A DNA stretch of 64,000 nucleotides from Sphingopyxis chilensis (GCF_035930445.1 NZ_CP142394.1:3691501-3755500); one strand, 5' to 3'; shown: positions 41,586-50,852, numbered from the stretch's first letter. The notes: generated from the sequence alone by a model not told the origin. Program-made: numbers and translations.

Positions 41586-42609
41586 AATCGTCGCCTCCGC
41601 CGGCGATCATGATCTCGCCGGCCGCCGCCATCTGGCGCACGATCTGCATCACGCTCTTCTGCGCGTCATCGACGTCGGCGCGCTTGACCATCGTCATCTC
41701 GGCCATTTCGTCGCGGATCGTTTCTGCGGCGCGCTGCGACATTGTGGCGAGGCACATGTCGACCATGTCCTCGTCGGCGCCCTTGAGCGCGATCGCGAGC
41801 TGGGCGGCGTCAACCGAACGCAGCACGGCGCTGAGGCTCTTCTTGTCGAGGTCGCGCAGATTTTCGAAGATGAACATTTCCTCCTCGATCGTCTGGGCGA
41901 GGATGCGGTCGTGCTTCTTGAGCGAGCGGAGCGTGCGCTCGCTGAGCTGCTTCGGCATCTTCTTCATGATCTTGGCGACGTCGCTCGGGCCGCCGATCGC
42001 CTGCTTGGCGACGCGCTGGCCATCGACATTGGCGCTCGCGAGCACTGATTCGAGATCCTCGATCGCGGCGGCGGGGACCGAGGTCAGCATCGCGGCGCGC
42101 AGCACCAGATCGGCTTGCAACAGTTCGTCGAGCGTTTCGATCGCGCGCGCGGCGACGTCGGGGACGAGCACCGAGAGGATCAGCGCGCCGACCTGCGGAT
42201 GTTCGCTGGCGAGCAGGCCGCTGATCGCATCGACGTCCATCCAGCGCAGCATTTCGAGCGACGCGGCGCTGCGCTGCGGCGCGACGGCGGCGAGGATATT
42301 ATCGGCGCGGACGTTGCCAACGGCTTCGTTGATCACGGTGCGGATGCGCGTGTCGGCGCCGATTGCGAGCGCGCTGACGTCGCGGCTGCGCGTCACGAAG
42401 CGGTCGAGCGCCTGTCCGATCTGCTGCTCGCTCGCGTTGGCGGTGTCGAACATCGCCTTCGCCAGCTGTCGCACCTCATCGGGGTCGAGCTGTTTCAGAA
42501 TCGTTGCAGCTTCGCTTTCGTCGAGCAGCATCAACAGGATCGCGGCGGCGGCCGACCCTTCGATCGCCGGCAGGGCGGGCGAATTGTCCAGTTCGGCGAC
42601 TTCAGGCAC
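41578..42609 (-). CDS. fliG: Flagellar switch protein FliG
   Basis: 343 residues, GTG start overlapping fliF by 8 bases. The EHPQ motif (SEHPQVGALILSVL) marks the middle domain. The C-terminal torque domain keeps the charged set and ends DVDDAQKSVMQIVRQMAAAGEIMI. FliG binds FliF on one side and FliM on the other and faces MotA. Confidence 0.95.
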   Translation of the reverse strand: MPEVAELDNSPALPAIEGSAAAAILLMLLDESEAATILKQLDPDEVRQLAKAMFDTANASEQQIGQALDRFVTRSRDVSALAIGADTRIRTVINEAVGNVRADNILAAVAPQRSAASLEMLRWMDVDAISGLLASEHPQVGALILSVLVPDVAARAIETLDELLQADLVLRAAMLTSVPAAAIEDLESVLASANVDGQRVAKQAIGGPSDVAKIMKKMPKQLSERTLRSLKKHDRILAQTIEEEMFIFENLRDLDKKSLSAVLRSVDAAQLAIALKGADEDMVDMCLATMSQRAAETIRDEMAEMTMVKRADVDDAQKSVMQIVRQMAAAGEIMIAGGGDDYV

Positions 42610-44254
42610 GGGCGCCCTCCTGCATCAGGTGGCGGACGACGAGCGCGGCGCGCGCCGAATCCTGGCGGACGAAGGCGCGGACGAGGTTGGCGCGTGCTTC
42701 ATAGCTTGGCGCCTGTTCGATCATCTCGAGCGTGATTTCGCGATGATTCGAACCGCTGGCGAGCGCGGGGCGGTCGGTCGCGGCGAGCAGCGATTCCTCC
42801 AGCGCCTGATTCTGTTCGGCGCGCTTGGCGGCGCGTTCCTTCGCCGCGCGGATCATCGGGCGGCCGATGAACAGGAAGGCGAGCAGCGCGGCGAGGATCG
42901 CGCCGACCTGCTTGACGAGCGGCAGGAACCAGCCCTGGTCGTAGAAGGGGGGCGCCGTGTCTTCGACCGCCACGAACGGGCGCTGGTTGATCGCGACGAG
43001 GTCGCCGCGCGCCGCGTCGAAACCGATCGCGCCCTTCACCAGGCTGTCGATCTTGGTCAGGTCGGCCTGCGTCAGCGCCTTCTTGCCCTGGTTGAGCGCG
43101 ACGGCGACCGAGACGCGGCGTAGCTTGCCCTGCGGCGAGTGCGTAACCGAAATCTCGCGGCCGACCTCATAGGCGCGGGCGGCGTTTTCATTGCTTTCGA
43201 TGCCCGGCGCCGGGGCGCCCGGTGCCGCCGGCTGCGGACCTTCGGCGGTGACCGTCGTCGCCTGCGGCGGCTGGTTCGACAGCGCGCCGGGGATGCCGAC
43301 GGCGGGAGCGGTGCTGCCGCTGGTCGAGCGGGTGATCTGTTCGCTGGTCAGCGCGCGGTCATTCTCGGGGAAGCTTTCGCGCGTTGCCTGGCTTTCGGAC
43401 ATGTCGACGTCGGCGTGGACTTCGACGGTGTAATTGCCCGCCCCGAGCATCGGGCCGAGCAACGTGTCGAGCGCGCGGCGAAAGCGGTCCTCGACCTGCA
43501 ATTGCAGCTGGAATGCCTTCATGTCGCTGCCCGACGCGGTGTCGGACAACAGCGCGCCGCGCTGGTCGATCACCGACACCTGCTCGGCGTTCATCCCGGG
43601 GACCGACGAGGCGACGAGAAAGCGGATCGCCTGCACCTGGCCGTCGCTGAGCGAGCGGCCGTTCTGCAGCGTCAGCATCACCGATGCGGTCGCGGGCTTG
43701 TCGTCGCGAACGAACAGGCTCGGTTCGGCGGCGGCGACGTGGACGCGCGCGCTCTTCACCGCGTCGATCGTCTCGATCGTCCGCGACAGGTCGGCCTCGC
43801 GCGCCGAGCGCAACGCCTCGCCCTCGATCGCGCGGCTCGACCCCATGGGGAGCGAAGCGATCAGGCTGTCGCCGCTTGGCGCCGCCTTGGGCAGGCCCTG
43901 TCCGGCGAGCGCGATGCGCGCCTGGTGGAGCTTGTCGGCATCGACGGTCAGCGCACCGGTCGAGCCATCGATGCTGTGCGCAATGCCCTGCGACCGCAGC
44001 GCCTCGGCGACCGCCGCCTTGTCGGCGTCGTCGAGCCCGGCGAACAGCTGCGCCTGCGGCGCGGCCTGCATGGTGAAATAGGCGAGCGCGGCGATGCCGA
44101 TCGCCGAGGTCATCGCGATCGCGGGCAGCGCGCGTTGCACCGCCGGCTGGCGGACGAATTGCGTGAAGGGTGCGAGGCGGCCGCCCAGGACGGGGGCGGC
44201 GAGGCGGTTCGCGGACCCGTCGTCGATAGGGGTCAGGATTTGTGCTTCAGCCAT
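42602..44254 (-). CDS. fliF: Flagellar MS-ring protein FliF
   Basis: 550 residues, expected length. A first membrane helix (about 45-65, IAMTSAIGIAALAYFTM) precedes the ring-building motifs (LNQGKKAL, KIARTIEQ-like ARVHVAAAEPSLFVRDDKPATASVML). A second helix (LVKQVGAILAALLAFLFIG) and a cytoplasmic FliG-binding tail follow. It is the first structure assembled. The stop of fliE is three bases upstream. Confidence 0.95.
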   Translation of the reverse strand: MAEAQILTPIDDGSANRLAAPVLGGRLAPFTQFVRQPAVQRALPAIAMTSAIGIAALAYFTMQAAPQAQLFAGLDDADKAAVAEALRSQGIAHSIDGSTGALTVDADKLHQARIALAGQGLPKAAPSGDSLIASLPMGSSRAIEGEALRSAREADLSRTIETIDAVKSARVHVAAAEPSLFVRDDKPATASVMLTLQNGRSLSDGQVQAIRFLVASSVPGMNAEQVSVIDQRGALLSDTASGSDMKAFQLQLQVEDRFRRALDTLLGPMLGAGNYTVEVHADVDMSESQATRESFPENDRALTSEQITRSTSGSTAPAVGIPGALSNQPPQATTVTAEGPQPAAPGAPAPGIESNENAARAYEVGREISVTHSPQGKLRRVSVAVALNQGKKALTQADLTKIDSLVKGAIGFDAARGDLVAINQRPFVAVEDTAPPFYDQGWFLPLVKQVGAILAALLAFLFIGRPMIRAAKERAAKRAEQNQALEESLLAATDRPALASGSNHREITLEMIEQAPSYEARANLVRAFVRQDSARAALVVRHLMQEGARA

Positions 44255-44257
44255 GGA

Positions 44258-44599
44258 TTACACCGGCATGTTCATGATGTCGCGGTACGCGGACAGCAGC
44301 TTGTTGCGCACCTGCAGGGTGGTTTCGAAGCCGAGCGAGGCTTTCTGGCGCTCGATCATCACGCTGACGATGTCGTGCGTGTCGCCGCGTTCATAGGCTT
44401 CGCTGATCTGGCTCGCCTTCGCCTGCTGCGCGTTGACCTGCTGGAGGGCGTTGTTGATCGCGGCGCCGAAATCGGGTGCTGCCTCGGTGCCTTCGGCAGC
44501 GCCGATGCCGCCCCGGCCGGCGGCGCGCTGCAGCGCCTGGTTCTGATTGAGGATCGAACTGCGCATTTGCAGCAGCCGGCTCGGGTCAATCGTGCTCAT
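44258..44599 (-). CDS. fliE: Flagellar MS ring-rod junction protein FliE
   Basis: 113 residues with FliE features: FGAAINNALQQVNAQQAKASQISEAYERGDTHDIVSVMIERQKASLGFETTLQVRNKLLSAYRDIMNMPV covers the conserved C-terminal two thirds. It joins rod to MS ring. First gene of the long fliE-flhB operon, about 43 bases after the predicted start of a sigma-54 transcript. Confidence 0.94.
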   Translation of the reverse strand: MSTIDPSRLLQMRSSILNQNQALQRAAGRGGIGAAEGTEAAPDFGAAINNALQQVNAQQAKASQISEAYERGDTHDIVSVMIERQKASLGFETTLQVRNKLLSAYRDIMNMPV

Positions 44600-44651
44600 T
44601 GCTTCTTCATCCGTCCTGATGCGCGGCGGTCTGCCGCACGCACAGAGAAGG

Positions 44652-44668
44652 ATGCAAAGCCCGTGCCA
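44652..44668 (-). promoter_or_regulatory. Sigma-54 promoter for fliE-flhB operon
   Basis: On the minus strand TGGCACG-GGCT-TTGCA, a perfect -24/-12 match. Start expected near 44642. Confidence 0.88.
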
Positions 44669-44730
44669 AAAAAATCTATCTAATGTTATCAGTGATTTAT
44701 ATGGAGTCCGCTGGGGCGGCGGGCGGCTTT

Positions 44731-44746
44731 CGGCATTTTTTTGACG
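44731..44746. promoter_or_regulatory. Candidate sigma-54 enhancer upstream of fliE
   Basis: CGGCATTTTTTTGACG shares 13 of 16 bases with the flgA/flgB palindrome and lies about 63 bases upstream of the fliE promoter. It also ends nine bases before the fliC sigma-28 -35 element. Confidence 0.5.
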
Positions 44747-44754
44747 CGCCGGGC

Positions 44755-44781
44755 TTAAGCGCCGTCGCCGCCCGCCGTTAC
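44755..44781 (+). promoter_or_regulatory. Sigma-28 promoter for fliC
   Basis: TTAA, 15 bases, then GCCGTTAC. Start expected near 44788, about 60 bases before the fliC ATG. Confidence 0.78.
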
Positions 44782-44849
44782 TGGCTTCGTGACCGCTCCT
44801 CGAGCCCTCACATCACGGGAATGGCCATCGAGGCCGGAAAGGAACAAAG

Positions 44850-45668
44850 ATGACTGTCATCAACACCAATGTGAGCGCGCTTCGCGCCCAGAACAACTCG
44901 CGCGTCGCCAGCCAAATGCAGTCGCAGGCGATGGAACGCCTGTCGAGCGGCAAGCGCATCAACGCCGCGAAGGACGACGCCGCCGGCCTCGCCATCGCGA
45001 CCCGGATGGAAGCTGCCGGCCGCGGCCTGACCCAGGCGATCCGCAACGCCAACGACGGCATTTCGCTCGCGCAGACCGCCGACAGCGCCGCCGGTAGCAT
45101 CTCGGACATCCTCATCCGTATGCGTGACCTGGCGATGCAGGCCTCGACCGGCACGCTGAGCGACGACGACCGCACGCTGGTGCAGGAAGAAGTCGATGCG
45201 CTGATCTCGCAGATCGGCGACGTCGCGACCCGCACTTCGTTCAACGACAATGTGCTGCTCAACGGCAGCGTTGCCGCGGGCTTCGACATCCAGACGGGTC
45301 TGGATACCGGCCAGGTCGTGAACATCACGGTCGCCGACCTTCAGGCCGCCGCTCTCGGTGTCGACGCGCTCGACTTCTCGACCGCGGCGGGTGCATCGGC
45401 CGGGCTAGCGACGCTCGACACGGCGATCGACACGGTCGCCACTGAACGCGCCAACCTGGGTGCGCAGCAGAACCGCCTGACCTCGGCTGTCGACAATTTG
45501 ACGTCGAGCGTCACGAATCTGGCGGAATCGAAGTCGCGTATCGAAGACGCCGATTTCTCGGTCGAATCGACGAACCTCGCGGCCGCCGGCATCCTGTCGC
45601 AGGCATCGACCGCGATGCTCGCCCAGGCGAACCAGAGCTCGCAGGGCGTGATGAACCTGCTCCGCTAA
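44850..45668 (+). CDS. fliC: Flagellin FliC
   Basis: 272 residues, a short flagellin. The N-terminal domain (TVINTNVSALRAQNNSRVASQMQSQAMERLSSGKRINAAKDDAAGLAIATRM) and the C-terminal one (LAESKSRIEDADFSVESTNLAAAGILSQASTAMLAQANQSSQGVMNLL) are complete. The surface-exposed middle is only about 50 residues, so the filament is smooth and mainly D0/D1. AGGAACAA lies before ATG. It is monocistronic, with its own late promoter and strong terminator. No second flagellin gene is in the window. Confidence 0.96.
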   Translation: MTVINTNVSALRAQNNSRVASQMQSQAMERLSSGKRINAAKDDAAGLAIATRMEAAGRGLTQAIRNANDGISLAQTADSAAGSISDILIRMRDLAMQASTGTLSDDDRTLVQEEVDALISQIGDVATRTSFNDNVLLNGSVAAGFDIQTGLDTGQVVNITVADLQAAALGVDALDFSTAAGASAGLATLDTAIDTVATERANLGAQQNRLTSAVDNLTSSVTNLAESKSRIEDADFSVESTNLAAAGILSQASTAMLAQANQSSQGVMNLLR

Positions 45669-45723
45669 GTTTAGCGAACAAGTTTCAGGCTATATTCGGT
45701 TGGTCCCTTAGATAGCCTGATTG

Positions 45724-45760
45724 GATGCCCCGGCCCCCACAGCCGGGGCATCTTCTTTTT
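45724..45760 (+). terminator. Rho-independent terminator of fliC
   Basis: GATGCCCCGGC pairs perfectly with GCCGGGGCATC over a seven-base loop, followed by TTCTTTTT. Confidence 0.95.
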
Positions 45761-45820
45761 GGGCGATCGGCGGGCGATCGGTCGTCACGGCCGGTTTCGA
45801 CCGGTTGCGGACCCACCCAT

Positions 45821-45900
45821 CATCGTCACCCCGGACTCGATCCGGGGTCCATGACTTCAGCGCTGCGATGGATCCCGGATCAAGTCCGGGATGACGAAGG
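45821..45900. repeat. Nested palindromic (REP-like) element
   Basis: Two arms of about 29 bases, starting CGTCACCCCGG and ending CCGGGATGACG, are inverted copies with three mismatches. Each arm is itself a palindrome (CCCCGGACTCGATCCGGGG; TCCCGGATCAAGTCCGGGA). Such elements are common between genes in sphingomonads. Confidence 0.8.
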
Positions 45901-46014
45901 CTGGAAACAACCGGTTGCGGTTGCTCCGTATCCCCTCCCGCCTTCTTTAAACCGCCGTTCACCACCCCAGAGCCGACGCGCCTGCGGGCGACGCGGCTTG
46001 TCACCTGCCGCGCC

Positions 46015-49000
46015 TCAATGAAAATCCCTCGACTTGGGCAAGATGCGGACGTTGCGCGGATGGCCGTGCTTTGCCGCATGGCCGCGCGGCAGCTGCGGAT
46101 GCCTGACCTCGTCGGCGCGGCAGACTTCGGGGTCGAAGCGCCGGTCGCTCCCCAGCGTATCGAGCATCGCCGTGCGGTCGACGATGCGCGTCGCCATCAG
46201 GTGGATCACGCCTTCCTTGCTCCGTTGCACTTCGCCCTCGGCGAGCATCAGCCGCGACGCCATGACGGCGCGGCGTTGGCGTTCGAAATGGCGCGCCCAG
46301 AGCAGGATGTTGACGATCCCGCCCTCATCCTCGAGCGTGATGAAGATCGCATTGCCCTTGCCGGGGCGCTGGCGGATCAGCACGACGCCGGCGGTGCGGA
46401 CGATCGACCCGTTCTTCGCCGCCGCGACCTGGGTGGCGCTCAGCACGCCTTCGCGCTCGAAATCGCGGCGCAGAAAAGCCATCGGATGGCCTTTCAGCGA
46501 CAGGCGCGTCGTCTGGTAATCGGTGAGCACATCTTCGACCATCGGCGTCGGCGGCAGCGCGGCATCCTCCTCGAAGCCCAGCTCGTTCGCCTCGGCCGCG
46601 CCGAACAGCGGCAACACCCCCTGCCGCACCCGTCGGGCGTCCCACAGCGTCGGGCGTCGGTCCTGCCCCATCGAGCGGCACGCATCGGCATCGGCGAGCA
46701 GGCGCAGCGCGCGCGATGGCAGGTTCGCCCGGCGCGCGAGTTCCTCGACCGAGGCGAAGGACGAGGATCGCGCATCGGCGATCTGCCTTGCCCATTCCTC
46801 GCGAAACCCGTCGACCTGCCGGAAGCCGAGCCGCAGCGCGAGACTGCCGTCGTCGCGTCGTTCGAGGCTGTTGTCCCAATAGCTCGCATTCACATCGACC
46901 GCGCGCACCTCGACCCCATGCTCGCGGGCGTCTCGCACGAGCTGCGCGGGGGCGTAGAAGCCCATCGGCTGCGCGTTCAAAATCCCGCAGGCGAAGACTG
47001 CCGGATGGTGGCATTTCAGCCACGATGAGACATAGACGAGCTTGGCAAAGGATTGGGCGTGGCTTTCGGGAAAGCCATAGCTGCCGAAGCCCTCGATCTG
47101 CTTGAAGCATCGGGCCGCGAAATCGGCTTCATAGCCGCGGCGCACCATGCCGCCGATCATCTTCTCCTTATATTGGTGGATCGTACCGGCATTGCGGAAG
47201 GTCGCCATGGCGCGTCGCAGGCCGTTGGCTTCGTCGGGGGTAAATTCGGCGGCGACGATGGCGAGCTTCATCGCCTGTTCCTGAAAGAGGGGGACGCCGC
47301 ATGTCCTGCGAAGCAGATTGTAAAGTTCCTGCGGGTCGTGCGGCGGCGCGGGGGAAGGAAAGTCCACCGCCTCTTCCCCATTGCGGCGCTTCAGATAGGG
47401 GTGGACCATATCGCCCTCGATCGGTCCCGGCCGGACGATCGCGACCTGGATGACAAGGTCATAGAATTCGCGCGGGCGCAGGCGCGGCAGCATGTTGATC
47501 TGTGCGCGGCTCTCGACCTGAAAGACGCCGATACTGTCGCCCTTGCAAAGCATGCCATAAACGACCGGGTCTTCCGGCGGGACCGATTTGAGGTCGTGGT
47601 CGTCCAGACCGTGCAACCGCATCAGGTCGAAGCATTTGCGGATGCAGGTCAGCATCCCGAGCGCGAGCACGTCGACCTTCATCAGTTTGAGTTCGTCGAT
47701 GTCGTCCTTGTCCCATTCGATGAAGGTGCGGTCTTCCATCGCGGCATTGTGGATCGGTACCGTCTCGTCGAGCCGGTCCTCGGTCAGCACATAGCCGCCG
47801 ACATGCTGCGACAAATGGCGCGGGAAGGTCAGCAGTTGCGCGACGATCCACTGCAGTCGCGCAATATCATCCAGCTCGGGATCGAGACCGGCTTCGATAA
47901 AGCGTTCGACCGGCATCTCGCTGCCCCAGCTGCCCCAGGTCGTGTCGGCGAGCCGCTGCGTGACATCCTCGCTGAGCCCCAGCGCCTTGCCGGCCTCGCG
48001 CACCGCGCTGCGCGGCCGGTAATGGATCACCGTTGCGGCGATGCCCGCACGCCGCCGTGTGTAGCGGCGATAGATATATTGCATCACCTCCTCGCGCCGT
48101 TCGTGTTCGAAATCGACGTCGATGTCGGGCGGCTCGCGCCGTTCTTCGGACAGGAAACGCGTGAAGAGCAGATTGTTCGCGATGGGGTCGATCGAGGTGA
48201 TTTCGAGCAGATAGCAGACGAGCGAATTGGCAGCCGATCCGCGCCCCTGACAAAGGATGGGCGGGTCCTGCGTGCGGGCGAAATTGACGATGTCGTGGAC
48301 GGTCAGGAAATAGCAGGCGAAGTTGCATTTGCGGATGAGCGAGAGCTCCTCGTCGAGCACCTCCTGCCAACGGTCGGGCAATCCATCGGGATGAAGCCTG
48401 TTCGCGGCTTCCATCACCATATGTTCGAGCCAGCTTTGGGGCTCCCAGCCTTCGGGGACCGGTTCGTGCGGATATTCATATTCCAGGTCGCGCAGCGAAA
48501 AGGTGATGCGATCGAGAATCTTTCCGCTCTCGTCGACCGCTTCGGGGCAGGAGCGGAAAAGACGGCGCATTTCGTGCGGTGACTTCAGATGACGTTCGCC
48601 ATTGGCGCGCAGCAGGCGGCCGGCATCATGGAGGTTCGTGCCCTCGCGGATGCAGGTGACGACGTCGTGGAGTGGTCGCTGCCCGCGCGTCGCGTAAAGT
48701 GCGTCGTTGGTCGCGAGCATCGGAATGCCGACGCGGTCGGCCAGGGATGACAGGCGGGCGAGATGGCGACGATCGCTGCCGCTCCTCGGCATCGTCGCGC
48801 CGAGCCATAGCGAGTCCGGTGCGATCTCTTTGAGGCGGCGCAACTTGGCTTCATCCTTCTCGCTCGCCATCGCGATCAGGATCATGTCTTCGCAGTGGAT
48901 CAGCAGGTTTTCGAGCTTCATCACGCAGCCGCCTTTTGTCGTACGGCGATTGCCGATGGTCAGCATCCGCGTTAGCCGGCCCCAGCCATGGCGCGTGGTC

Positions 49001-49305
49001 GGATAGGCGATGATGTCGGGCGTGCCGTCGTCGAAAACCAGCCGGGCGCCGACGACGAGCTTTATGTCGGGGAACTCTATCCCGTCTTCGGCGGCATCGT
49101 CGCGCAGCTTGCGCAGCCCGGTCAGCGCGCGCACCACCCCCGCGACGCTGTTGCGGTCGGCGATGCCGATGCCGGTCATGCCGAGGGCGATCGCTTCCGC
49201 CACCATCTCATGCGGATGCGATGCACCGCGCAGGAAGCTGTAGTTGGTCGCGGCGACCAGCTCGGCGAAGCCCGTTTCGGGGCCGGTTTCGGGCGCATCG
49301 CTCAT
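46015..49305 (-). CDS. dnaE2: Error-prone DNA polymerase DnaE2
   Basis: 1096 residues, the DnaE2 length. An N-terminal PHP domain (NYSFLRGASHPHEMVAEAIALGMTGIGIADRNSV) precedes the C-family palm with the catalytic PDIDVDFE motif, then the fingers, a helix-hairpin-helix region and an OB fold (ATQVAAAKNG, GIVNILLWARHFERQR). It is the translesion polymerase of the SOS mutasome. ATG 49305 overlaps the imuB stop by ATGA. Third gene of the LexA-controlled operon. Confidence 0.95.
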   Translation of the reverse strand: MSDAPETGPETGFAELVAATNYSFLRGASHPHEMVAEAIALGMTGIGIADRNSVAGVVRALTGLRKLRDDAAEDGIEFPDIKLVVGARLVFDDGTPDIIAYPTTRHGWGRLTRMLTIGNRRTTKGGCVMKLENLLIHCEDMILIAMASEKDEAKLRRLKEIAPDSLWLGATMPRSGSDRRHLARLSSLADRVGIPMLATNDALYATRGQRPLHDVVTCIREGTNLHDAGRLLRANGERHLKSPHEMRRLFRSCPEAVDESGKILDRITFSLRDLEYEYPHEPVPEGWEPQSWLEHMVMEAANRLHPDGLPDRWQEVLDEELSLIRKCNFACYFLTVHDIVNFARTQDPPILCQGRGSAANSLVCYLLEITSIDPIANNLLFTRFLSEERREPPDIDVDFEHERREEVMQYIYRRYTRRRAGIAATVIHYRPRSAVREAGKALGLSEDVTQRLADTTWGSWGSEMPVERFIEAGLDPELDDIARLQWIVAQLLTFPRHLSQHVGGYVLTEDRLDETVPIHNAAMEDRTFIEWDKDDIDELKLMKVDVLALGMLTCIRKCFDLMRLHGLDDHDLKSVPPEDPVVYGMLCKGDSIGVFQVESRAQINMLPRLRPREFYDLVIQVAIVRPGPIEGDMVHPYLKRRNGEEAVDFPSPAPPHDPQELYNLLRRTCGVPLFQEQAMKLAIVAAEFTPDEANGLRRAMATFRNAGTIHQYKEKMIGGMVRRGYEADFAARCFKQIEGFGSYGFPESHAQSFAKLVYVSSWLKCHHPAVFACGILNAQPMGFYAPAQLVRDAREHGVEVRAVDVNASYWDNSLERRDDGSLALRLGFRQVDGFREEWARQIADARSSSFASVEELARRANLPSRALRLLADADACRSMGQDRRPTLWDARRVRQGVLPLFGAAEANELGFEEDAALPPTPMVEDVLTDYQTTRLSLKGHPMAFLRRDFEREGVLSATQVAAAKNGSIVRTAGVVLIRQRPGKGNAIFITLEDEGGIVNILLWARHFERQRRAVMASRLMLAEGEVQRSKEGVIHLMATRIVDRTAMLDTLGSDRRFDPEVCRADEVRHPQLPRGHAAKHGHPRNVRILPKSRDFH

Positions 49306-50852
49306 GCGAAGACTCCGTGGATATACCAGCGCGGGTCGGGCTTTTCGTCGTAGAGGCCGTGGCGAAAGAGCCAGAAGCGGCGGCCCTGCGCATCCTCGAC
49401 GCGGTAATAGTCGCGCGTCAGCCCGCCATTGTCGCGGCGCCGCCACCATTCGGCGGCAATGCGCTCGGGGCCTTCGTAACGGCGGATCGCATGCGCCTGC
49501 CGACGCCAGCGGAACTGGTGCGGCGGGCCGTCGGGGACCTCCGCGATCACCTCGATCGGCTGCGGCGGGTCAAAGAGGTGGAAGGGGCGCGTCGGCGGCT
49601 CGCCGGGATCGGGTTCCTGCCAGGGCAGGGGCGCGGGGGCGTCGATCGCGGGCAGCTCGAGCTGCGCCTGCTCGGGGATATGCGTGTCGGCGGGTCGGAA
49701 GCGCCGCACGCGCCCGCGCCCGAGCCGCGTCGCCAACCGGTCGGCGAGTTCGTCGATCGCGGCGTCCTTCACCGCGCCGCCTTCGAGCTTGAGCTGGCTC
49801 GCGCCGAGCGTCTCGAGCCGCGGCACGGCGAGGCGGATCATGTCGAAGCCGAAGCCGGGGTCGAGCGGGTCGGCGAGGCCATCCATGCGCTCGGCGAAGA
49901 GGCGCATGACAAGGCCGGCGTCGCGCGTCGGATTCCCCGTCTCGATCGCAATCGTCCGCGCCAGGCCATCGCTGCGAAAGAAGGTCGCGCGGAAATGGCG
50001 CCCGCCCTTGCCGCGTTCGGCCAGGTCCTCGATCGCTTCGGCGGCGAGTTCGGTGAGGATTTTGGTCGCGTGGGCCGTGCTGCCCAGCGGCTCGGCGAAG
50101 CGGCGCTCGGCGACGACCGGCGGCGGTGCGATGCGCGGATCGAGCGGGCTCGGCGCATCGCCCAATATGCGGCGCAGCGCCATCGCGGCGTCGACCCCGA
50201 AACGCGCGGCGAGGTTCGCCATCGGGCGACTCGCAAGGTCGCCGATCGTCTTCAACCCCGCCCGCACGAGCGCGGTCGTCGCCTCGGCGTCGAGTTCGAG
50301 CGCGACGACGGGCAGGCGGCGGATCGCGCTGGCTTCGTCGGGGGCGGGACGCGCCTGATAGCGCGCGAGCGCGCGCGCGGCGTCGGCGGTGGGGCCGAGT
50401 GCATGGCGCAGCGTCATGCCGAGCCGTGCGAAGCGCATCTCGATGTCGGTGATCACGCCCGCCTCGCCACCCAGAAGATGTTCGGCGCCGGCGATGTCGA
50501 GGATCAGCCCGTCGGGGGCATCGAGCGCGACGAGCGGGGTGTAGCGCGCGCAGCCCTGCGCGAGCCGGTCGAGCCAGTCCTGATCGAGCACCGGATCGTG
50601 GGAAACGATCGTAAGGTCGCCTACCTGAGCGCGCGCATCGGCGAGCGGCATGCCGGGGCGCAGCCCCACCGCGAGCGCCGCCGCATCGACGCTCGCGAGG
50701 CGCATCGCACCGCGCTGTTTCTCGGCAAAGACGAGCGGTGCGTCAGGCCGCTTCGGCGCCGTGCGAAGCCATCGCTCGGCGGGCAGGAAGGGAAAGAAGA
50801 GTGCCAGATAGCGCCGTGTCGCCAGCATTTGGGCTGAAGCTTTGTTCGTCAT
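49302..50852 (-). CDS. imuB: ImuB, catalytically inactive Y-family polymerase-like protein
   Basis: About 516 residues. It has the Y-family layout (palm from RRYLALFFPFLPAERW, fingers, HhH near AGLKTIGDLASRPMANLAARFG), but the acidic metal ligands of active Y-family enzymes are not at their places, as in other ImuB proteins. QLELPAI in the C-terminal third could be the beta-clamp motif. ImuB brings DnaE2 to the clamp. The conserved palm cannot begin later than about 50828, so imuB overlaps imuA by 86-110 bases, more than usual. Start 50852 or 50828 is uncertain. Confidence 0.88.
   Translation of the reverse strand: MTNKASAQMLATRRYLALFFPFLPAERWLRTAPKRPDAPLVFAEKQRGAMRLASVDAAALAVGLRPGMPLADARAQVGDLTIVSHDPVLDQDWLDRLAQGCARYTPLVALDAPDGLILDIAGAEHLLGGEAGVITDIEMRFARLGMTLRHALGPTADAARALARYQARPAPDEASAIRRLPVVALELDAEATTALVRAGLKTIGDLASRPMANLAARFGVDAAMALRRILGDAPSPLDPRIAPPPVVAERRFAEPLGSTAHATKILTELAAEAIEDLAERGKGGRHFRATFFRSDGLARTIAIETGNPTRDAGLVMRLFAERMDGLADPLDPGFGFDMIRLAVPRLETLGASQLKLEGGAVKDAAIDELADRLATRLGRGRVRRFRPADTHIPEQAQLELPAIDAPAPLPWQEPDPGEPPTRPFHLFDPPQPIEVIAEVPDGPPHQFRWRRQAHAIRRYEGPERIAAEWWRRRDNGGLTRDYYRVEDAQGRRFWLFRHGLYDEKPDPRWYIHGVFA

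Larger units (their letters stand above)
45669..46014. other. fliC-dnaE2 intergenic region
   Basis: 346 bases without a credible gene. It holds a hairpin CAGGCTAT/ATAGCCTG (45686-45719), the fliC terminator, a nested palindromic repeat (45821-45900) flanked by an 11-base direct repeat ACCGGTTGCGG (45800-45810 and 45910-45920), then about 90 bases in which I see nothing. A 98-codon frame through the repeat is rejected. Confidence 0.8.

Noticed and set aside
45725..46021. 98-codon plus-strand frame after fliC
   Set aside because: Lies in the terminator and the palindromic repeat; translation reflects the repeat, not a protein.
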